Part shown: piece after piece, positions 57,441 to 64,000 of the stretch | Layout: each line of letters opens with the position of its first letter | Numbering within the stretch: position 1 is the first letter of the stretch | Source of the DNA: Sabethes cyaneus | Taxonomy: Eukaryota > Arthropoda > Insecta > Diptera > Culicidae | Assembly (NCBI RefSeq): GCF_943734655.1 | Contig: NC_071354.1 | Span: 6,914,001-6,978,000 of the forward strand | Direction: 5' to 3' | DNA length: 64,000 nucleotides | Notes under the pieces: model-generated | The model's database searches: none | What the model saw: only the letters and a program-made list of their open reading frames with translations | What the model was told of the DNA's origin: nothing | Position numbers and translations under genes: made by a program

Positions 57441-58730
57441 GCCGCCAAAAATTGATCACAGGATCTCATGGTCAAAAACATCACGCATAGCACACTAAAT
57501 CACCGCGTGCGACGGACACGGTCTGACACGTATGAAAAACCACAACAGTATCAACAATGTTTTTCATCAATTGAGGGTTCGCCTCCACTTTTGCTTGCAT
57601 AATAGGCATAAGCATAAGCATAGGACATCGCCCGTGTGCTGCTACTCCGTTATTGTCCAGGACCGATGAAAATTGTAAAATGATGACTGGAAAAACCATA
57701 CTTGGGACAACACACTGTTCCTCATTGTGCAACCTTATTAGGTCCCTGCAAGCTGATCAATACCGACGCCGGCCACGTCCAAATTCGGGTCCTGGTGGGA
57801 TGGGAAGGAATGTTAGTCCAATACTTGTTGCTACTAAAGACCAGGGAATCCTCTGCATCTTCACTAGTATTTCGGGAAAGGAATTGTTGTTAGTAGATGG
57901 GGGGAGCTAGATGGATAATATAAGTATGTAAGCACTAGTTATATGAGACTAACCTGGATATTCGAAAATTTTCTTGTAAAGCCAGTAATTACGAAAATTA
58001 AGATATAAAAAATACCTTTTTAACAAATTTAATGCCAATGGTGCTCATATACAACCATAATTTAATTTAATATATCGAAATAATATCAAGAAATACTATG
58101 CACATGCGAGATTTGCGGCTCGAAAACTACGTGACAACTTGAACTTGTTATACCTGAAAAAAATCAAGGATAATGAAACGAGCAAATATAGTCCCTAAGT
58201 TGATAAGCATTTCCTCTTACCAACGCTAATATGCAGAGATATAGCGTCCTACACGCTTTCCACTTTTGCTTGCATAATCCAGCAAAACTCAAGCCGCTTA
58301 GGTTTATGCACAAGCAGTACCTCTTGAACTTGCAGCATGGAAAGCGTGGTTCAGCACGCTCCACACCTTGGGATCATTTCCCACAAAATTTCATGACCAA
58401 TCGCGGACGCCACTTGCTGATGCTGCTCTTCTTGACCCCTCGTTGAAAACGATGTTCCTTCTCGAAAGCGACGGTGCGTTGTCGTAAAAATTCCAGAATT
58501 AAAATCATTGTGTCGCAAAACGAACACTTCCAGGTTTGTGTTTACACAATTGCATTAGGTCGGTCGGAAAATCTACAACCATACTCTTGCTTTTTTGATA
58601 TTTTTCGTCAAATGAGGTCCTCTTTCGTCCCCTGAAATATTTGCACCGAGTTACCTAACACCCTTTGTGTATATGAGCCTTGTAGTGAAGAAATGCTTCC
58701 ACCTGTCGACCAGCTCGCACTCGTTTGTGA
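57441..58730. other. Unassigned DNA
   Basis: GCTTGCATAAT occurs at about 57593 and 58267, and ACGCTTTCCA/TGGAAAGCGTG near 58252 and 58338 form an inverted pair. No gene was recognised. Confidence 0.35.
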
Positions 58731-59033
58731 TCAGGTCTCTCCTCGTCCCTCACATGAAGCCTGACAGTGAGTAGCCTTTACGAGATTAGTTCGCCCCTTC
58801 TCATAGGGCTTAATCGTCTTATTAGCCCGGAATAGTTGTTCTAGTTCGTCGTCGTAGTCGTTCGTCGATACTTGACCAAATTCTCCCTCGTAGCAATGCT
58901 TAAATAGTTCTTCATCCACCGAATTCAGTTCTTCACCGAATTCGGCTTCATTGACGAGCATATCTGTCTCCAATTGGTCCTCAAGGCTCGAAGCACCTAG
59001 CTCAACAGAGGAAGGAAGAGCTTCATCCAGCAC
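58731..59033 (-). other. Acidic open frame, probably retroelement debris
   Basis: 100 codons, Glu/Asp-rich (LDEALPSSVELGASSLEDQL). It lies directly beside RTE fragments, so it may be the linker between endonuclease and RT. No domain was recognised. Confidence 0.3.
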
Positions 59034-59059
59034 ACGCGCGTAGTTCTTGGCAACTTGCG

Positions 59060-59669
59060 GGTTATCGGATTGCTGAATGTTTCACCGATGAGGGTGGCCT
59101 TGTCGCGAGTGAGCACACATGTACTGCTACTAGGTAATTGTACGACTCGATAGCGGCACCCCGTAGGGAGCGTACGTTGCAGATGTTCAAGAGAAACTGG
59201 TCAACGATGAACTTATGATCGATTTGGTTCAATGTTCGTTGGTCAGATGTTCTCCAGGTGGCATTGTAGATATTGAATATCTTTGCGAGGAAAGAAACTG
59301 CTTCTGCTGTTCGTCAAGCCTAGAGATGCTGTAAAGTTGATGAATCGCTAGTCGTTATCGTTCGGGACGATATGCGATCACCGGTCTATACATTGCTTCC
59401 CTGCCGATCTGGGCGTTCATATCCCCGATAACGATCTGATGTCCCGGGGCCAATAACTGGCTTATGTTTGCTTCCAGCTGTGTATAGAACGCTTCCTTTT
59501 CATCATCGGGTTTACCTTCGTGCAGACAGTGCACGTTTATGATGGTACGGTCAGAGCCGTAGCGTGACATTGTGGCGCCCTTGGCGGAAATCCAATTTGG
59601 CGCCCCCTCATTTCTTGAATCAGTGCTCGTTTCAGGATTATCACTTTTTCGTATTTTCCCCTTATCCAA
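59060..59669 (-). pseudogene. RTE-clade endonuclease fragment
   Basis: The minus strand encodes TIINVHCLHEGKPDDEKEAF and IVIGDMNAQIGREAMYRPVI, the central part of an RTE endonuclease. It aligns with the fragment at 62153-62700. Confidence 0.8.
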
Positions 59670-59789
59670 TACTTAGATGCATTTAAAAAATGAATTTATT
59701 TCGGATTTTAAATCCTACGTTTATTAAGCCTTCTATAAAAATGCTTCGACGCCCTGCCCTGTCTGGTGGCTTTACAGCTGCTCACCGGA

Positions 59790-60560
59790 ATCTTCGCTAT
59801 GGCCGATCAAAAGATAGACATCGGCATATTATTCGACTCTTTCGTGACCTTGGCGCGTCCTTCTCCATTTTGGTAATAAAATTATTGAAGTAAATGCTAC
59901 GTTTGAGCTTCGCCCTAAAATTTACTATTGATCGCAGTTGGGAGACGTTCGGAGAGTTGGTGATCGTCGGTACCACCTTTATCTCCAGCCGGATCATCTC
60001 CTCTAGTCATCTCTTGGCTTGATGGGCCGAGGCCAGTTCCGGCCAAAAGACTACATTCTTTGCGCGATACTTTTTCTTGAAGACGGCAATTTCCGGTAGG
60101 TACTTCATACTGTATCTTCGTATCTCCTCGTTCACCCTGAACGAAAAAATTGCAGCTTGAACATTCTCCTCTCTCTTATCGTCAGCCACAGAAGGGTCTT
60201 CTTCGGGAACCTGCCTTATCACTTATACCGTTTTGGTGGGGACGTAAAGTACTCGGTCTTTTGCCAGCCGTTGCGTCCAGTGTCAAATAGTTTTCCTCGC
60301 CCATTATGACCATAACGTCGTGCTTCGCCGGAAAGATGTTTTTCATGAACACCTTCAGCCGTTCTCTGGGCGATTGCTTGATATTCAGACAAGGCCAGCT
60401 TCGACTGACGCTTCCGCAAAAAATGTCCATTTTTGCCAAGTATTTCTTCACCGTACAGCCAGTTTCTCAGATTTCCCGACCCAAGACGCGGAAAGATGAG
60501 GTCACCATACTCTCGGTTTTCATCTTTCGCATCTCTGCCCCGTCGCTCCTGTTAACAGTT
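59790..60560 (-). pseudogene. Tc1/mariner-type transposase remnant
   Basis: The minus strand gives RLKVFMKNIFPAKHDVMVIM, then GEENYLTLDATAG, NGWQKTEYFTSPPKR (shifted frame), KNVVFWPELASAHQAKR and PNVSQLRSIVNFRAKLKR. The last corresponds to the PQLRPIENFWAKLKR block that carries the third catalytic residue. That residue and several frames are altered, so it is inactive. It interrupts the surrounding RTE debris. Confidence 0.75.
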
Positions 60561-60599
60561 ACTTGGTTTAGGCGTACTCACCACTAATCGAACTTTCAC

Positions 60600-61350
60600 T
60601 GCTTTCAGTTTGGTATACTGCTCAGCAACCGTTTGACAATGTCCGTGAATATCGTACCCCGCATGTTAAAACCCGCACGTTTCATAACACCTTCTAGCGC
60701 GATTTTGATCAGGAGACAGGAGATACTATCGGCTTGTCGAAGTCCCCGGCGTGTTTCGAATGGGCTTGATAACGCGTTCGATATCCTCACATAGCACTGT
60801 ACACCATCCATCGTGGCCTTAATCAAACTTGTCGACTTCCCGGAACACCTTGAAATCTATGAATAGGTGGTGTGTAGGGAATTGGTATTCGCGACACTTT
60901 TGGAGGACCTGTCGCAGCACAAAAAATTGGTCCACCAAATTCGCCAACATCCGAAGTAGTGATGTAGTCATTCTCCCTGCTGTCTTGGTAACCCATCTCT
61001 GCGCCATTCAGGTAGTGCCATTGTAGTGCTGCTTCTATCTTTCGATCGCCCGAAGGGCATCCGACAAGATCCCTCCGTGTTTATCTCGACATTTTTCGTT
61101 TTTTCGTCACAAAGCCGATTCGTGCTGTTTCTTGTAAATAGTCGAAGTAGCTACGCTTAAACAAAAAAATTTGGTGGGTAGTCATCGTCCGTGGGAGGTA
61201 AACGTTGCTTTCTCTTGAGCCTCTTCCTACCATATATTTGGTTTTCGGCGCATTGATTTGTAACCCAGTCCTCCTAGCCTCCGTTTTTAACCTTGCGTGT
61301 TTAACCTACTGAATCCAAACATGGCCGACACAATGGAACCCAAGCGAGGC
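60600..61350 (-). pseudogene. RTE-clade reverse transcriptase fragment
   Basis: The minus strand reads VLQKCREYQFPTHHLFIDFK (about 60900-60840), SSPFETRRGLRQADSISCLL and IALEGVMKRAGFNMRGTIF (60760-60650), with LQINAPKTKYMVGRGS-like sequence near 61240. The order and strand suggest fragments of one or more RTE copies. Confidence 0.78.
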
Positions 61351-61357
61351 CATATCC

Positions 61358-62110
61358 TCACATGGGCGCCATCTTTCCGACCATGTCTGGATTCAGTACC
61401 GTTTCACCTCTAGTAGTGAAATCGAGGTCGTCTGCGAAGGCTAGGCATGCAACGCGGAGTTGATTGTAATCGCCGCACACAAGAACAGTGTCACCTTGAG
61501 AGGCCTTGTTGCAGAGTTCACGGATGGTGCTAACGTGCTCTTCAATTAAATCAACTGATCGGCTTTTGTCGGGAGGAATGTAAATATTGCACATCAGGAA
61601 ACGATGATCCCGTATCGTAGCAGAGACACACACTTGCTCCAGCCTATTGCCGTTACATGTGTTAATGCGGGAACAACCATGCCGCTCGGCAACAGCAATT
61701 AACACTCCGCCAAAACTATGCTTGTCCCTGTTAACACTATAGTTACTATATATATAGTTCGGCGGATAGAAAATCGGGAGCCAAATAAACGTCAAAAGCG
61801 GAGCCAAAAGCTTTTCAAAATCCAAAATGCAGGAGTAATGTTAAAAAAAACACACTTTATTTTCATAGAACTAGTCATTTTCAACACCCGCCAGTGATTA
61901 TTTTTCGTAAAAACCTGCACATTTCACCATAATTTCAAATTTAATTTCATAAATCAGGGATGCCAATTCGCCTGGTTTTCTATCCGCCGAACTATATGTA
62001 TAGTAACTATAGTTAACACTGGATCGGTTGCAACGGAAAACATTGAATGAGGTACCAAAAATCTGCAGTGAATTGATGTTGTCATTTAACCCAGTCTCCG
62101 TTAGCTAGTT
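61358..62110 (-). pseudogene. Jockey/CR1-like endonuclease fragment split by a MITE
   Basis: The minus strand reads INSLQIFGTSFNVFRCNRSS before the insertion and VNRDKHSFGGVLIAVAERHG after it, then NIYIPPDKSRSVDLIEEHVS and TVLVCGDYNQL. The frame then runs into AFADDLDFTTRGE of a neighbouring RT fragment, a probable rearrangement junction. Confidence 0.72.
61737..62012. mobile_element. 276-bp MITE with about 38-bp inverted repeats and TTAACA duplication
   Basis: CTATAGTTACTATATATATA at the left is matched by the inverse of TATATGTATAGTAACTATAG at the right. Both continue through AGTTCGGCGGATAGAAAA. TTAACA flanks the element at 61731-61736 and 62013-62018. It interrupts the endonuclease frame above. 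Confidence 0.88.
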
Positions 62111-62152
62111 TCTCCTCTTCCCAAATTATTGAAATTATTTAGTGAAATGGCG

Positions 62153-62833
62153 TTAGTGAAGTTTAAGAAAAACCGCCCATCGATGAGAATATTGTCGATT
62201 TGGTTCAATGTTCGTTGATCGTTCGTCATCTCCAGGTGGCTTTGTGGATATCTTTGCGGGAAAAGAAATTGCTTTTAACCACCAGGGCTCGAGAAGCTGT
62301 AAAGTTGACGCATCGCTGGCCGTTATAGTTCGAGTCGGTGGGCAGGCTATGAGACCCTGCCGGTCTTTGCGTTCATGTCCCCGATGGCGATCTTGATGTC
62401 CAGTGGCGAGTAGATATCTTACGTTGCCTCCACCTACGCATAGAACGCTTCCTTGTCGTTCTCCGTTGAGTTTACCTTTATGTAGACAGTGCACGTTTAT
62501 GATGGTGTAGTTGAAGAAACAACCTTTTATCCTCAACACACACATCCTCTCGTTGATTGCCTTCCAGTCCATTCTGCGATCCTGCATTTTGCCATCACTG
62601 TAAAGTCCGTTCTTCGTTGGTCTGCTCTGGTAAAATTGAGCTTTGCCGCAACGGATCCTCCACATCTTCGCGCCGCACCGTGGGATGAAACCCAAATCTA
62701 GGTGGACAAAAGTAATTACGCTATAACCGTTAGTCCTAGGTATATAGTATCTTAGGAAAAAAATTGTTATTTCAACTTCCGCATTTTTTGGTGTATTTGA
62801 CATTAGGGTGACCATCATAGTAAGCGAGTGCAA
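62153..62833 (-). pseudogene. RTE-clade endonuclease fragment, second copy
   Basis: TIINVHCLHKGKLNGERQG and a PPTRTITASDAST region correspond to the 59060-59669 fragment and its upstream part. The flanking word TTGGTTCAATGTTCGTTG occurs in both (59224 and 62200). Frameshifted. Confidence 0.75.
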
Positions 62834-64000
62834 AACATAAACTTTTTTATGGCTTAAGTTAGCTGAATAAAATGTTCAGCAAAGTTGAAGAACATTAAAT
62901 TTTGAATTACTTTGCTAAAGAAATGAAAGTCCTATCTCTTATGGTTGATAGGATGGAGCAATTAAAAGTTTTTTGGACGGGGTGTACCTAAAAATTCCGT
63001 TTTTTCTTAATATCTCTTCGTGTTTATTTCTCATAAATCTTGCCTTCTGACAACTTTCACATCCAATGAAAGCGCATAATTTGTTTGAAGCAATCAAGTC
63101 GCTATCTCTTTCAGTTCTGTAACTATAGGCATTTTTTTCTAAAAAAATATGCATTTTTCAAATGACAATAATGTAAAAACTGCTCAGAAGCAGCAAATCA
63201 AATTTTGTACAGTTGTTTAGTAATATATTGACCACCGAAATTAATTGAGATCGCATCGGTCCAGGTCGGCCCTTTTTTGCCAGACCGTATTGAATAAGGC
63301 TTATACAAATTTGGAAAAAAGTTTATGTCCTGGTCTCGAAAAATTGTTCAAGGGGTGGGCAAGAAAAAAATAATTAACTCAAACCTTCAATAACTAAACA
63401 AAGGAGAAGAAACCAGTGTTTATTCATCCAGATTAATAAAAGTTTAATACAAAAAAGTTGACAGTACTTAAATTTTAGTCCAAACCAAAACAACTTTCAA
63501 AATTTTTTGATCCAAGCACATAATGTATTCTGCTAGAGATGAATCAACTTGTAAATAGTGGATTGCTAAAGGATCACCTTAGCGAGCCATAAACGTGTAA
63601 CTTGACCTTCATTTGAATATTGCTTTTTACTTGTATGTCACTCGGATTTGGATAATAATCCAAATCTGTGTCACTTACTAGTTCAGAACTCGGTAACCAC
63701 GAAATAGGATCGGAATCTAATCTTCTCGTAAAAATGGCAATTTAGGTCCCTACAACTTTTTTACTTGGAACGCTTGCGCAATGCTACTGACATTTTTTAA
63801 GAAAAATAATCACTCACATCATTCACGTTTGAAACCGCTTGTTTCTTGGTCAACCTTTTAGTCATATGAATATCAGTCCATTCCTCAGCTGATGCTGGTT
63901 CTTAACAATAACGTGTTTATCTTTGATATATTAAGGATGCAAACGCACCACTATCAGAAGCGATTGTCATTGTTTGACTAATAGCATTAGTCCAGTCCGG
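62834..64000. other. Intergenic, nothing recognised
   Basis: AT-rich with no repeat boundary, RNA gene or protein similarity seen. Confidence 0.4.

Noticed and set aside
58250..58348. Inverted pair ACGCTTTCCA/TGGAAAGCGTG as a MITE
   Set aside because: Only about 11 bp pair and no target duplication was found.

Overview
The window is genomic DNA of an insect, almost certainly a culicine mosquito (Aedes-like). Signs are single-copy insect genes with short GT..AG introns, a tRNA-Ile-like SINE head, RTE, R1, copia, hAT, Tc1/mariner and pogo-like transposons, and long AT-rich spacers. No bacterial or viral genes, rRNA genes, true tRNA genes or CRISPR arrays were seen. Exon junctions below were worked out by eye from reading frame and splice consensus.

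Six or seven host genes are embedded in repeats. (1) ERAL1-like mitochondrial Era GTPase (10151-11319, +). (2) Xbp1, the unfolded-protein-response bZIP factor (13330-11793, -), which keeps both IRE1 stem-loops and a 23-nt unconventional intron. (3) A secreted six-cysteine, Thr-rich protein (20966-21736, +). (4) DRG1, a 367-aa GTPase in four exons (23175-21872, -). (5) A SPATA22-like meiotic protein (37606-38696, +). (6) An ARL6IP6-like membrane protein (41046-39500, -). (7) An unrecognised two-helix membrane protein (51775-52746, +). Three adjacent pairs are convergent: ERAL1/Xbp1, secreted protein/DRG1 and SPATA22-like/ARL6IP6-like.

Region by region: 1-4990 is an R1-clade non-LTR retrotransposon on the minus strand. 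Its ORF2 is open to the window edge, and its 5' end abuts a perfect (GT)222 tract. 5.4-10 kb is intergenic with several MITEs. 10.1-13.8 kb holds ERAL1 and Xbp1. 14.3-20.2 kb is hAT debris plus a copia element with two 106-bp LTRs and a frame-broken polyprotein. 20.9-23.2 kb holds the secreted protein and DRG1. 23.8-29.7 kb is MITEs, including one hAT MITE inside another, and a large fold-back element. 29.7-35.5 kb is a five-deep transposon nest whose insertion order can be read from sister copies. 36-41 kb holds genes 5 and 6. 43.4-44.7 kb is a non-coding retroelement with a 24-bp target duplication. 45.8-50.8 kb holds tandem repeats and RTE fragments. 51-53.6 kb is gene 7. 55-62.7 kb is SINE, LINE and mariner wreckage. 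62.8-64 kb shows nothing recognisable.

The clearest unusual content is the resolved transposon nest with its unclassified families, the R1-clade element at a giant AC tract, and an insect SPATA22-like gene. No wholly new multi-gene system was found.
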